In this document: piece after piece, positions 1-10,229 of the stretch | Layout: each line of letters begins with the position of its first letter | Numbering within the stretch: the first letter of the stretch is position 1 | Assembly (NCBI GenBank): GCA_950106755.1 | Contig: OX467084.1 | Location: 27,841,213-27,905,212 of the forward strand | Source of the DNA: Climacium dendroides | Taxonomy: Eukaryota; Streptophyta; Bryopsida; Hypnales; Climaciaceae | Reading direction: 5' to 3' | Length of the DNA: 64,000 nt | Position numbers and translations under genes: made by a program | Notes under the pieces: generated by a model | Told to the model about the DNA's origin: nothing | Seen by the model: only the letters and a program-made list of their open reading frames with translations | The model's database searches: none

Positions 1-1717
1 AATAAATAAAGTATGTAGATAGGAAAAAAAGATATATAAAAAAACTATGTTGAAGACAAAATAGGGAATGGAAAAAAATTGGTTATGGGGGAAAATGGGA
101 AAAGGACAAATAAGATAATGCAAAAAAATAAAGAATGCAAAAAAATAGTTAAAGAAAAAATATAGGCTAGTCAAGGCTTAAAAAACAATGTAAAGAAGTA
201 TGTGAATGAAAAATGTAGGTGAACCATCATAATAGGTGAAAGGAAGAAAATGGTAAACGAAAAGAAAATTAAAATGAAAGAAGAGGTACAAGCCAAAAAT
301 AATATAAAAAAAAAATATGTAAACCAAGAAGCTTGTGAAGGGGCAAAAAACAATTTCCACTTTTTCCACAAAAATACTTTTGTACATATTTTTTCTTGCA
401 TAGTAGAAGGTCCATTGGAACAATAGGAAAATGTAAGTAGTACAAAGCAATGCGTACATTTATTCCTATGGTACAACTCCCCCACCCCAAGCATAAAAAA
501 AGGTATTTGCCTTCTTATAAATTACACATTGAAGCATATAGAAAGGGTGGTAGAATTCCAAGGGTTTTGAGATTACTTTGTTGAAATTTTTACGTATTCA
601 ATTCTCTAAATTTCCATTATAAGTGCTCATTTGAAGATTTGATTTGTCTCTGAAACTATTCTTCCAAAATCATGAACATGTGTTGGAAATTTAGGAGGTA
701 ACAACCTCATTTGCTAATTGTCTCATGGGGAGTAATTTATAGTGCACACCCCATTCTAACCTCTTTCAATTGATGTTCTATACATTTTATAAGTTGTTAC
801 ACATTTTTGGATTTTTTTTCTCATGTTAAAACAATGAAATTTGTTACTTTTGCCATGCTTTTATTGAATTTTGTCATCTAATACACGTGATGATCACATT
901 AGAATGCTAGGAAATTTTGACTCTAAATTAACCTTGCATGCACTACATGAGCATCCATACAAATACCTTTTTTTTGGTCCAATAAAGCAATTCCCCATCC
1001 CTACGTTTCCCACACCCGGGTAGCGTTTTACCTTAGTCTACAATAATTGGATGAAAGTTACTTGCAGTAAAAACAGACGTAGTGGCTGACGTAGACTTCC
1101 AATGTTTTTTTGGATGTCAAAAAAATTTTGCGTTGATTTTTTTTACATCTTCTGGAATATGTCTATTTCTGCAGACAACATCATGTTTTCAAAGAAACAC
1201 AATACGTTACCTCCGACGTCACATAGAATTCACAATCCACTGGCTACTGGCTACATGTCGCAGTGATGTCTAAAAAAATACAGCATGTTTTTTAAAAACA
1301 TGACAAAAAACGCGGTTTTCTTATAGTGACAATGTTGTAAATTTGGAGGAATCTTGTCAATATGGATGCTTCCCACTGTCGAAATGTCTTGAAACTTATC
1401 AAAGAACGTTATTAATATAAAAAAACTTATTCTAATTTTTAGTGAGATTTTACCGCAATATGGATAATTTTTAAGAATAAGCCATTATTGGTTTTAGTAG
1501 TTGATCATCCAAAAAGGGTATCTCTACAAGTAAAAAAATTCCAAAATTTTTACATGGAACCTCTCATGGAATTCCACAAAGCACGTGCAAGCTCATATTC
1601 TTGCTTCGCACATCTAAAGGAGGATAAAATCTCACTCCCTCCTTAAAGCACTAGTAATTTGAGAATCTTTCACATACAAAAAAATCTTGATGCATTGAAT
1701 CCACTTTTGATTCCCAG
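1..1717. other. AT-rich intergenic DNA, no gene
   Basis: No coding region can be supported here. The first 330 bases are strongly purine-biased on the plus strand, so the open frames on the minus strand there are low-complexity and rich in Phe and Tyr. At 1316-1328 the string TTTTCTTATAGTG is, on the other strand, a CACTA-type terminus (CACTATAAGAAAA). It may be the right end of a decayed CACTA-like element, but I found no convincing partner to its left. Confidence 0.6.
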
Positions 1718-1869
1718 CATGGTTGTCATATTGACAAGTTACTATTCATTTCTTGTCCTGTTGGACGAGTTACTATTCATCAAATGTACCTCTCAAGTAC
1801 ATTTGATGAATAGTAACTTGTCCTACAGGACGAAAAATGAATAGTAACTTGTCCAGTATGACAACCATG
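1718..1869. repeat. 152-bp foldback (near-perfect inverted repeat)
   Basis: The two halves are inverted copies around a loop of about 7 bases near 1794. The ends read CATGGTTGTCAT and ATGACAACCATG. Inside each arm the block GTTACTATTCAT and the block GTCCTGTTGGAC or its complement recur, so each arm is itself a short tandem. The arms pair over roughly 70 bases with few mismatches. Nothing in it codes for protein. It is either a small foldback transposon (MITE) or a hairpin RNA locus. No clear target duplication is visible. Confidence 0.75.
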
Positions 1870-3514
1870 ATTCTCGGGCATGATATTGATCCTAGATCAC
1901 CCTTTGCTGGCTATAGACCCCTCCATTGGTCCATCTCTAAGGTGGTAACTCTTATAGACTAACAATTGGGTTTTTTACTATTTCATCAATGTAATGGGAA
2001 ATTGAAATCTATCTTTGGGAATGTACCTAAGGATCTCATCGGACTTCCCTTGAACCAATTTAGCCATGATAGGTCACATGCACTAGTGGTTTGGGCCCTT
2101 TTGGGCAATATCACTCAAACTTTCTAATTCCCACCAATCTCTAGTTTCTAATCTATGTACATGTGGATATTTGGAGTATTTTAGGTATAAAAATCTATTT
2201 TAAACCCAAAGCTATATTAACATATAACATACCTATTTTGGTTCTACACATAATTGTAACTTAAACTGCAAAATTTGAAAAAAAATAAAACTATGAGTCC
2301 CAAGCGACGAATTGGGGGCTCACAGCTTGTTGTTCCCACTATGTACAGACTTACAACTCCTTCAATGGTTCATTTTTTCCCTAATGAATTATTTTCAGCA
2401 ATCTTATAAATTGCATTAAGTCTTTTGAGTCTAATCACAACAAATGCTTGTATATGAATTCAATCTATTGAGTTTCAGTATTGGGTTCTATTGCGCCATT
2501 AGGCTCTATTGTAGTCATGAACAGAAGCCAAAGGTACCACTTTCTTTGAAAACCACTAACAAAACTTGCAAGTAGATTTTTTAAACTAGAGGTTTAAACT
2601 TTTCTGTTTTGTTGAATGTCTTTATTCAAAACACTATAGCATTTCCAACTTTGTGGTCCCAACTTAGTTTTTAATAATACTTTGTTTTATAAATTCTTTG
2701 TCAAACATCATCTTTAAAGAAGTGTAGGAAGCAACCCGTTCCTTATCAATGCCCCATTTTGATACCATAGGGTAGTGTAATTTTGAGTAGGAGGTGACTA
2801 ATTGTGATTAATTATGGCACAATTCCTAGTGCAATTGTGGCACATTATGATTGGCTACAAGACTCTCAATATTGTAATAAATCCTTGATGAATTTTGCAA
2901 CCAACCCTTGGTCAAAAATAGGAAGTTCTATATGACAAATACAGGTGAAATAAAAAAAAATTCTAAAAAATTCATAATAATTATGAAAACCTTATAAACT
3001 CTATTTTATACATAAGAATACTTCCTCATTGTTGAAATCTGCCTTGCAGATATGTGTATCTATTTAGTGGTCAAAAATGAGTTGCTTCCCATATAGACAA
3101 GCCTACAACTTCATAATAATATTGAGCAACTACAAGGTATTTGCATTGTATCTAGTTGCAATTTTGTCTTAAGTTCATGCCCAATGGTCAATTTGTAAAA
3201 GAGTTTTGGTTGCACCTCCCTTACAACCATAACAACCAAGTTGGCCATGAATCTCTTGGCTTCTTTGCTTTTGATTGCAATGAATGCATGGGAGATGATT
3301 AGAAATTGGTAGAGGATGAAGCTTTAAATGTTTATTGGTCCATCTAATTTCAATAAACCTTAATTCTTTCTAATGCAAGACTTCTCCTAATGGATCTAGA
3401 TGCGACCATAATAACCGTAATGCATATATCATCATAAAGATAAAAATGAAACAACACACCAATGATGTGTGGATTGAGCTTGTTGCCATTTCAATTTTAA
3501 GCATTACTAATTAA
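1870..3514. other. Intergenic DNA with one dispersed repeat
   Basis: Apart from the repeat at 2791-2915, which has an inverted relative at 44360-44475, I see only AT-rich sequence without a supportable gene or RNA. Confidence 0.5.
2791..2915 (+). repeat. Dispersed repeat, inverted partner at 44360-44475
   Basis: This stretch (GTGATTAATTATGGCAC, then CACATTATGATTGGCTACAA, then CCTTGATGAATTTTGCAACC) appears in reverse complement around 44360-44475 with moderate divergence. It does not code. The two copies mark an old dispersed element whose limits I cannot fix. Confidence 0.55.
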
Positions 3515-3774
3515 AGTTTAAACCCTATGGGTTGTCAACAATTATCATGTGGTTATCATTGTTTCATGGATTTGCACGTTAATTACAATTTATCACATCA
3601 TTACAATGCATTACTTCGCATCGTTATCACATCTCTACAATGCATTACTTGCAACTACATTGTAACAATGCAAAGTAATGCATCATTATGATGCGATAAA
3701 TTGTAATTAACATGCAAATCCATGAAACAACAATAACTATATGATAATTGTTGACAAACCATAGGGTCTAAACT
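3515..3774. repeat. 260-bp foldback element
   Basis: The outer arms AGTTTAAACCCTATGG and CCATAGGGTCTAAACT are inverted copies. Pairing continues inward through TTGTCAACAATTATCAT, TGTTTCATGGATTTGCA and ACAATTTATC almost to the centre, where a short sub-repeat (ACAATGCATTACTT) occurs twice on one arm. The size, low coding potential and full-length pairing fit a MITE or other foldback transposon. Confidence 0.75.
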
Positions 3775-4945
3775 TTGTGATGTAGAAGTTTGCTTGGAAG
3801 TTGCATGTCAATGCCTAAAGTTTGAGGTTATTTCTTTTTTTTTCTTCCTTGTCTTGTGTATGCTCTCATTTTCTTAAGAAAGCAGGACTACAAAAGGCTG
3901 AAAACTAATAATTAGAACATTTCAAACTCTATTCATGTCAATCTTTGAAATTTCAATTATTCCACTAATTTTTAGTTGGAGAATCATGCCATAGGAAAAT
4001 TAGTACATTTGAAATAATGGTTCTATTTTTTTCATTACCATAATGAAATTTTACCTTAGGTAGTTCCTCTACATAGCATATTTGACTTTGGCATGAACAA
4101 AGGCAAGTAGGAGAATGCCTATAGTAGAGTGAGTGGTGACATTTCTATATTCATTTTTGCATACTTGACTACATGAGTTTCAATGAATGTTATCTATGGT
4201 CCACTTTATTGTTGGCTTTGTTATTGACATCTAAATTCTCAATGGTAATTCTTTTGAAATTTGTGTATAATCCTTGGCAAGCTCATAGCTAGATAGACCA
4301 AATGCAATAGTATCAATGTGGCAACAATGGTAGGCAATCCTCAATTCATCCACAACATTGCTACATGCATCCACAAATGAAGGTAATTCCTTCTCATCTT
4401 ACTTAAACTTGCTATCTTACCTTCCATAATAATAAAATTCCATTAGCTATACATGCTCAAAATGAATTCCCTTGATGCAATTTCCTCATTCTTTAAAAAT
4501 AACATTCTCCCATCATATTCAATGTTGTTTATATACTACACATGTTGGTTATTCAAGTAAATGCATCTAGCCCATAGAATTATAGTTAATGGAATGACAA
4601 ATCTTGAATCCTTTCGTTCTCTTTTGAATTTTAATCATAGTATTGCCACTCTTTGATTCAAATGCATGGAGAAAGAGTTGTATCATAGTAAAAAAATATG
4701 ATAGAATGATGGTGGAAGAGTATTCCTACTCTTTAAAAATGCTTGCAAATTATTTTCCTGTCCACTTAATTTTTGTTGTTCATAGTATGCCTTCAACTTT
4801 TTTTTGTTTGCCTTCTCTTCACAACACTTTTTCCATCTCTTGAGCTACTTTTTTCTTCAATGCTTCATTTTTCTTCTTCTTGGCTTTAAATCATACTACT
4901 AAAATCATAAGTCCCTCTGTAATATCACAAATGCTACCATTAATA
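3775..4945. other. Intergenic DNA, nothing recognised
   Basis: The stretch is AT-rich, with frequent stops in all frames. The only open frame over 60 codons (4643-4843, +) has no recognisable motif and is probably chance. Confidence 0.5.
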
Positions 4946-5718
4946 CTAGGGGCTCGTGCTTGCTATGCTACGCATTCATTGTATCACATATTAGTAAAAT
5001 TTTGATATATTTGAATAGAATGCATGATAATGATTTTGATAAGTTTTTAAAATAATTATTTTAAATATTTTGTAAAAATATTTTCAATCATGCATACATA
5101 GAAATTGTATTTTCACACAATGTGATATTACTGAAATAGAGTAGCAGTTTGCAATCACTTTTGTAATATCACTTTTTACAAAGGGTGATATTATAGAAAT
5201 AATATAGTTGTTGCAATTCAGGTGATATTAAAGAGGATCCATAAGATGATATTATAGAGGTAGCAAATCCATTGTTTCTCTTGGCTTTACACTTCTTTGC
5301 ACTTCTATAATTTTATGCTTTTGTGAGCTTTGAGCTTTCACGATTTCAATTTCCTATTTCTACTACCAAATGATTTTGAGAAATTTATTCAATTGAAGCA
5401 ATTTTAGATTCCACAACAATTAAGTTGTTCACAAAGTTTTTGAAATTTATAAGTTTTCCTTTTCAATTCTTCAATTGGGGTTGCCATTTTTTGTAACAAT
5501 GGAGTCAAATTTCTAATGCATTCTAATGTATGCGTATATTTTATAGTATCTACCATTGTATATGTTTCATTCATCATTCAAAAAAAATTATACAAAAGAT
5601 TTTAGTAATTTTTATTTGAAGATTTATTGAAATTTTTGTTCTGCATTCTATCTAATACATAAAAATTCTTATAAAATTCTAATGATGAATGCGTAGCATA
5701 GCAAGGGCCAACCGCTAG
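4946..5718. mobile_element. Segment bounded by inverted Helitron-like 3' ends
   Basis: The right end reads GCGTAGCATAGCAAGGGCC, then AACCGCTAG followed by T. The left end is the same kind of terminus in the opposite direction (reverse complement GCGTAGCATAGCAAG, then CACGAGCCCCTAG followed by T). A GC-rich stem region followed by CTAG next to T is the pattern of plant Helitron 3' ends. Two in inverted orientation give a 773-bp segment. Inside, GGTGATATTA-like units recur at about 5115-5250. It could be two Helitrons abutting, or an element with true terminal inverted repeats. No Rep/helicase coding is present, so it is non-autonomous. Confidence 0.45.
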
Positions 5719-5720
5719 TT

Positions 5721-5835
5721 CACTTCTAGAAAATGATGTCCAAATCAACAAAAATTATAAAACTTTTGTTGAATTGGATACTATATTGACCATTTTTACA
5801 ACTTTTTGTTGATTTGGCACAAGTTAACAAAATGG
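5721..5835 (+). mobile_element. CACTA-like terminus, relative of the 7967-8736 element
   Basis: The block starts CACTTCTAGAAAATGATGTCC and continues with repeated ATCAACAAAAATT and TTTTTGTTGATTTGG units. The same terminal and subterminal motifs occur at both ends of the element at 7967-8736. It looks like one end of another copy. The opposite end was not found. Confidence 0.45.
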
Positions 5836-6172
5836 TCACAAAATTCTAAATAAATCTATCAAGTACTTGACCAATTTTTCTTCCTCACTAGGTGCAAGAA
5901 CTAAAATTTGACCTCATTTTTTAAACATGATAATGCCATCTATAGCTCCTCTTAATCTACTTTTAGGAATAAAATAATATTTAACTATTGAGAACACTTA
6001 AGCTCTTCTATTTATTTCTCTCAAAATTCCCTTGGATTGAAAATTGGTCCAATTACCATTCTTTTGCAACTTTTTCTTGGTTTATATTGTAGAAAGATCA
6101 ACCACATCATCAAACCTTGACATTTCAATGCACTTCTTATTTATTAAGAGCTTTTTTCATTGTTAATAGCTC

Positions 6173-6228
6173 CTTAACTCCTTAAGTATCTCTATGTGGG
6201 CTTAACTCCTTAAGTATCTCTATGTGGG
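6173..6228 (+). repeat. 28-bp exact tandem duplication
   Basis: Two identical adjacent 28-base units (CTTAACTCCTTAAG, then TATCTCTATGTGGG) stand in non-coding DNA. Their identity suggests a recent duplication by slippage or repair. Confidence 0.85.
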
Positions 6229-6271
6229 CAGTCCACTACTTAGTTGTCTTATAATTATCATAGTTTCAATG

Positions 6272-6500
6272 CACTACAACAAAATGTGTATTTTATAAAT
6301 GCAGAATATGACTACAATTAGTCATAATATTGGAAAATGTCACTGAGGCAGAAATCACTGTAGATGACTCAAAATATGACTGAGTCTAATCATTACCAAT
6401 TAGTCACATTTTTTTGGAGTCACATTTTTTGGAAGTCACATTTTCAGTCATTTGGTTTTTGGTATAATTTCTTGTATTTTTTCTATGTGGCGTACATATT
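6272..6500 (+). mobile_element. CACTA-type left end with subterminal repeats
   Basis: It begins CACTACAACAAAATGTGTA, close to the plant CACTA consensus CACTACAAGAAAA. The next 200 bases carry repeated AGTCACATTTTTTGG and ATGACTNA units in both orientations, as in the transposase-binding subterminal zone of CACTA elements. The unit then runs into the GC-rich block at about 6530. A possible mate of the right type ends at 14072, but the flanking triplets (ATG and GTT) do not match, so pairing is unproven. Confidence 0.45.
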
Positions 6501-6529
6501 GACCACTGTTACAATTTGATTTTTTCTTG

Positions 6530-7672
6530 AGGTGCCCGGGTTAGGAAAAAAATCCTACGTGGCTAGGGTTGTCTTGGATGCACGTCCTCCTCGAAATCGC
6601 GTCCAAAATCTGGACATCTAGACGTAATGACGCGGTCGGACTATGGTCGGTCGGCATCCAGCGGTTGGTCAAACAAGCGTGGCAGCGGTCGGGCAGATAA
6701 CCAATGGAGCGGTCAAGTGGACGACCGACAGGGCAGTCGGGCGGACCGCCAGTCCACAAGTTTGGCAACGGACGGACCGTCCGACCAAATGCGGTCCACC
6801 GGTTTGGGGTAGATTCGCGTTGTTTGGGTTAGATTTGGGAAGGAAGGTTTTAGGTCTGGGAGCGGACAACCAAGGCATTTTTCCTCACTTCAACTCTCCT
6901 CTTCGGGAAACAACACCACATCGAATGTGCTACTGTTGCCTCACCGTGCCAATTGCTCCTATGTGGTAGAAAGTTGGGGTTACACATCTTTGATTACATC
7001 GGAGGGATTTTGAATCGGTCATTTACACACGGTCAGAGACAGTATTTAAGGCATCAAGTAGCTATGAAAGAAAAAAATGGCAATAAAGGTGAAAGTAGGA
7101 AGAGATCGAAACAAAAAGGAGCTCATCACAAGCTCCGTTTTGACATTTTAAAGGATGAGAACATTTTAGCGGAGCGTGAGTGGGAGAAGGTGGTCGATGA
7201 GTACTGGACTTCCAAGTTGTGCAAGAAATATGTAAAGATGTATCACATTAGGAAGTTGTAGCCTGAAGAATTACATGTTGGTCATACTCGGGAGTTTTCT
7301 TTTAAATCCGCAAGTTGCCTCAGCCCTCATTTTGTCCATCATTCCGTAGAGGTGTGGCGGGCCCTATTCGGGAACAAATCGATGAGTCAGGGTAGAATTA
7401 ACTACACCATAGCAAGCATGGTGTATACAGAACTAAAGTTGGCTCAAAAGGTGGATTGGAGTACATACTCTGGGATAGTAGAAATACCGCTTATGCAACC
7501 CGATGGCCAGAAAGATATTGCCGATACGTTTGTTTCAAAGGGGCAACTTCTTGAAACAGTTGAAGGCAATGCTACTTTACAGCATGTTACGAAAGAAAAA
7601 CAGTTGCGGATGGGCCAACTGCAAGGATGTCCGACCGTGCGGATGGGTCGACCACAGCGGACAGGGTTGACC
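6530..7672 (+). mobile_element. GC-rich unit with GGTCGG-motif arrays and a broken ORF
   Basis: Unlike its AT-rich surroundings, this unit is GC-rich at its left side (about 6540-6820) and again at its right edge (about 7620-7672). Both zones are dense in CGGTCGG, GACCG and GGACGG motifs in either orientation. Between the arrays lies one open frame (see 7064-7610). At the right edge it abuts the truncated integrase of the gypsy element. Arrays of short motifs on both sides of a gene resemble subterminal transposase-binding arrays, so a DNA transposon is a reasonable guess, but no known transposase motif is visible. Confidence 0.35.
7064..7610 (+). pseudogene. Unrecognised protein, one in-frame stop
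   Basis: The frame is open from about 6953. The first ATG is at 7064, and one stop (TAG at 7259-7261) interrupts a reading frame that otherwise continues to 7712. The product starts with a basic, low-complexity segment (rich in Lys, Arg, Ser, Gly), then a helical charged segment ending with several Lys and Tyr residues. After the stop comes a segment with Trp-Arg-Ala-Leu-Phe-Gly and an amphipathic stretch around Glu-Leu-Lys-Leu-Ala-Gln. I do not recognise a family. Its place between GC-rich motif arrays suggests a transposon-borne gene, perhaps a gag-like or DNA-binding protein. No catalytic DDE/D pattern is evident. The stop could be a real break or an intron boundary. Confidence 0.35.
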
Positions 7673-7966
7673 GCATGGAGTATCGTGGTAATCATAGAGC
7701 AACTCTTTCTTTAGTTCTCCATTTGGGATATAAAGACGCGTTTGTTTAAAATAATGCAAACAATTCTTCCTCTTCACTTGGTGAATTTACTTCGAGGCGA
7801 CTTGCTACTTCACCAAATTTTTTCTCTTGTCCAAGAGATGATTATGGATAATCGTGTTGAGATCATTCTTCATCATCTCCTGGATCCTTTGTAGAAGGTA
7901 TTTCTATGCTTTGTTTTCTTCTTCTTGTTCTACAAGCATGAGGATGCACAAAGTCAACCACTCTTC
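7673..7966 (-). pseudogene. Gypsy integrase N-terminal fragment
   Basis: From 7777 downward on the minus strand, the frame reads an Arg-Leu-Tyr-Ile-Pro-Asn-Gly motif followed by a Lys/Glu/Leu helix and Tyr-His-Asp-Thr-Pro. This is the usual lead into the His2Cys2 zinc-binding domain of Ty3/gypsy integrase. The match ends a few residues later, where GC-rich sequence takes over. The linker from RNase H (7778-7966) contains two or more stops. The catalytic core is absent. Confidence 0.75.
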
Positions 7967-8736
7967 CACTAGTAGAAAAATAGTGACCATATCAACAAAA
8001 AATTAACAAAAAAGTGTTGAGGACGTTTGTATCTGTGGTCGCGTTGTCTTGGACAATACCTAACAAAAAATTGTTGTTCATTTTGTTATGGTGGTCAAAT
8101 AAAAATAATAATAATATTAATTCATTTTTAAATTTGCTCAATGAATGGCCGCCACATGGCAAGCCAAAAACCAACCCAATGCAAACTACCATGTAGGACA
8201 AAAATGACACAAACAAGACCAAAAATTAGACTTCACAATTTAATTAGAAGAAAGTTAAACCTTACAATTAATTTAGGAGACAAGTTTCTTAGAACTTAGA
8301 CCTTGGTGATAGAAGAGGGGTGACTTTGGTGCTAAAAGAGTAGAGAAGATAATCTCTTTATAGAAATGGGGTGGTAGAAGATAGAACAAACCATATGGGA
8401 TATGTGAATTAAGACTATAAATGATTCACATATCCCATATGGTTTATTTTGACCTTTTATCACCCCATTTGTATAAAGAGCTTGTCTTCTCCTATCTTAA
8501 GTCACCAAAGTCACCTCTCTTATATCACTAGCGTGTGAGAGGCACATCTTTTTAACAAAAAAGTGTTAATTTTTTTGTTGATTTGGACGTTGTACTATTT
8601 GAATCAACAAAAATTCAGTGACCATTTTGTTAGCTTGTTCAAGTCAAGAAAAAATTGTTAAAATGGTCAATATAGTACCCCAATCAACAAAAAATTGTTA
8701 ATTTTTTGTTGACTTGGACACCATTTTCTAGTAGTA
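7967..8736. mobile_element. 770-bp non-autonomous CACTA-like element in the gypsy element
   Basis: The ends are CACTAGTAGAAAA on the left and, in reverse complement, TACTACTAGAAAA on the right. Each is followed by TCAACAAAAAATTAACA-type subterminal repeats. A 3-bp target duplication TTC flanks it (7964-7966 and 8737-8739), as expected for CACTA transposons. The interrupted gypsy polyprotein frame is continuous across the site if the element and one TTC are disregarded. The interior has no transposase, only a large inverted repeat (8305-8529). Confidence 0.85.
8305..8529. repeat. Inverted repeat inside the 770-bp element
   Basis: The arms GGGATATGTGAAT and ATTCACATATCCC meet near 8420. Pairing extends outward through ACCATATGG, ACCCCATTT and TCACCTCTCTT-type blocks with some mismatches. 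A related half-arm (CCCATATGGTTTGTTTC, then CACCCCATATG) is seen at about 28175-28210, so this foldback module is also dispersed on its own. Confidence 0.65.
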
Positions 8737-8744
8737 TTCCCTTC

Positions 8745-9190
8745 TACTTAGCACATTTGGTACCAAATCGTCCCTTCCCGGCTTGTGGATTAGTTCCATG
8801 TCTATGGAAACAATGCTATCATACCACCTTAACTCCTTCAAAGCCACATGCCTTAGACTCTAAGTATTTGAGAGAAATGTTGTCTATGAAGACCTTAATC
8901 TTCATTCCTCCCACATAGTGCCTCTAAGCTTTAAGGCAATATACCACAATATACATCTTCTTTTTATGAGTTGGACATCTCAGTTGGCAACCACTGAACT
9001 TTTTATTTTCGTAAGCAATGGGATGTTCATCTTGCATCAACACCCCACCGATCGCAAAGTCACTTGCATCCATGTGTACCTCAAACAATTTATTAAACTT
9101 TGGATACCCAAGTACATTCATACTTGACATGTGTACTTCAAACAATTTATTAAACTTTGGGTACTCAAGTACATTCATACTTGACAAGAG
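8745..9190 (-). pseudogene. Gypsy RNase H
   Basis: The minus strand encodes the start of a Ty3/gypsy RNase H (Val-His-Met-Asp-Ala-Ser-Asp with Gly-Gly-Val-Leu), a Tyr-Cys-Leu-Lys-Ala helix, a segment ending Lys-Tyr-Leu-Glu-Ser, and a terminal Lys-Pro-Gly-Arg motif just before the CACTA-like insertion. A stop replaces the usual Trp after Lys-Ala, and a frameshift lies near 8820. The segment before the first catalytic Asp is tandemly duplicated (see 9071-9184). Confidence 0.85.
9071..9184 (-). repeat. 57-bp in-frame tandem duplication in gypsy pol
   Basis: Two adjacent 57-base units (9071-9127 and 9128-9184) differ at three positions, all transitions. The unit equals 19 codons, so the frame is kept and the RT to RNase H linker is repeated. 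It ends directly before the catalytic Asp of RNase H. Confidence 0.9.
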
Positions 9191-9289
9191 TCACTTGAGC
9201 TCTTGAAATGCTTTGTCACTATCCTCATTACACTTAAGGACCTTGCTCTCCTTGACAAGTAGATTCAACAAGGGCCTTGCTACCTTAGA

Positions 9290-10025
9290 AAAATTCTTAA
9301 TGAATTTTCAATAATAGTTTGTAAACTCCAAGAAAGACCTCACTTCTTTCTGAGTTTGTGGCACCTTCCAATCCTAAATGGCCTCTATCTTCTTAGGATC
9401 CAATCTAATACCTTTTCCATTTAGCACATGTCCCAAAAAATTTAACTCTTCCAAAAAAACTCACTCTTCTTGGCGTTTGCATAAAGCTTATACTCACAGA
9501 ACTTGGTCAAGACTTTGACTACATTCCGAGCATGTTGCTTTTTTGTCTTAGAAAAGACTAGAATGTCATCAATATAGATGACCATCCACTCGTCCAACAT
9601 TTTGTAAAACAAAGAGTTCATGAGTATTGTGAAGGTAGCTGGAGCATTACACAACCTGAATGGTATCACTAGAAATTCATTAGAACCATACCTCATTCTC
9701 ATGGCCATTTTGGATATATCCGCTTCACTTATGTGAATTTGGTAATATCCTAACTTTAAATCTATTCTGCTAAATTACTTGGCTCTTGCCAATCTATCCA
9801 TTAAATCATCTATTCCCAACAAAGGGTAATTGTTTTTCACAATGATTTTGTTTAAGGCTTAGTAATCAATGCACAACCTAAATTGACCATCTTTCTTATT
9901 CACAAAGAACACCAATGTCTCAAATGGCAATTTACTTGGCTTTATATAGCTTCTTGCCAAAAGTTTGGTGATTTGCCTTTTGAGTTTCTTAATCTCATCT
10001 TGATTAAGTCTATAAGGTGCCTTAT
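9290..10025 (-). pseudogene. Gypsy reverse transcriptase
   Basis: The minus strand shows most conserved RT blocks in order: Lys-Pro-Ser-Lys-Leu-Pro-Phe entry motif, a Asn-Lys-Lys-Asp-Gly-Gln-Phe-Arg block, Ile-Asp-Leu-Lys with Gly-Tyr-Tyr-Gln-Ile, Phe-Arg-Leu-Cys-Asn-Ala-Pro-Ala-Thr-Phe, and the catalytic Tyr-Ile-Asp-Asp at about 9570. The thumb ends with a Phe-Ile-Lys-Asn-Phe-Ser block. Stops interrupt at several conserved places; at least two fit C-to-T changes of Arg or Gln codons. The longest open piece is 9442-9708. Confidence 0.9.
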
Positions 10026-10229
10026 TCAGCGACTTTGTGCCTCTGTGCCTAACTCTAATTCAATCTTATGATCTACCTTTCTCTCAGGTGATAACTCTTT
10101 TAGCAACTCATTAGTTAAATCATCTTAAAATTGTTCTAACACTTTGAGATATCTTGAAGCAAAATTTGAGCTAATCTTAACCTTAGCTTTATCCAAAAAT
10201 TTAACTTCGTTAAGTGGGGTGAGAATTTT

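Noticed and set aside
171..494. Minus-strand open frames of 73-107 codons
   Set aside because: Phe/Tyr/Leu-rich translations of a purine-rich plus strand, with three overlapping frames equally open. This is composition, not coding.
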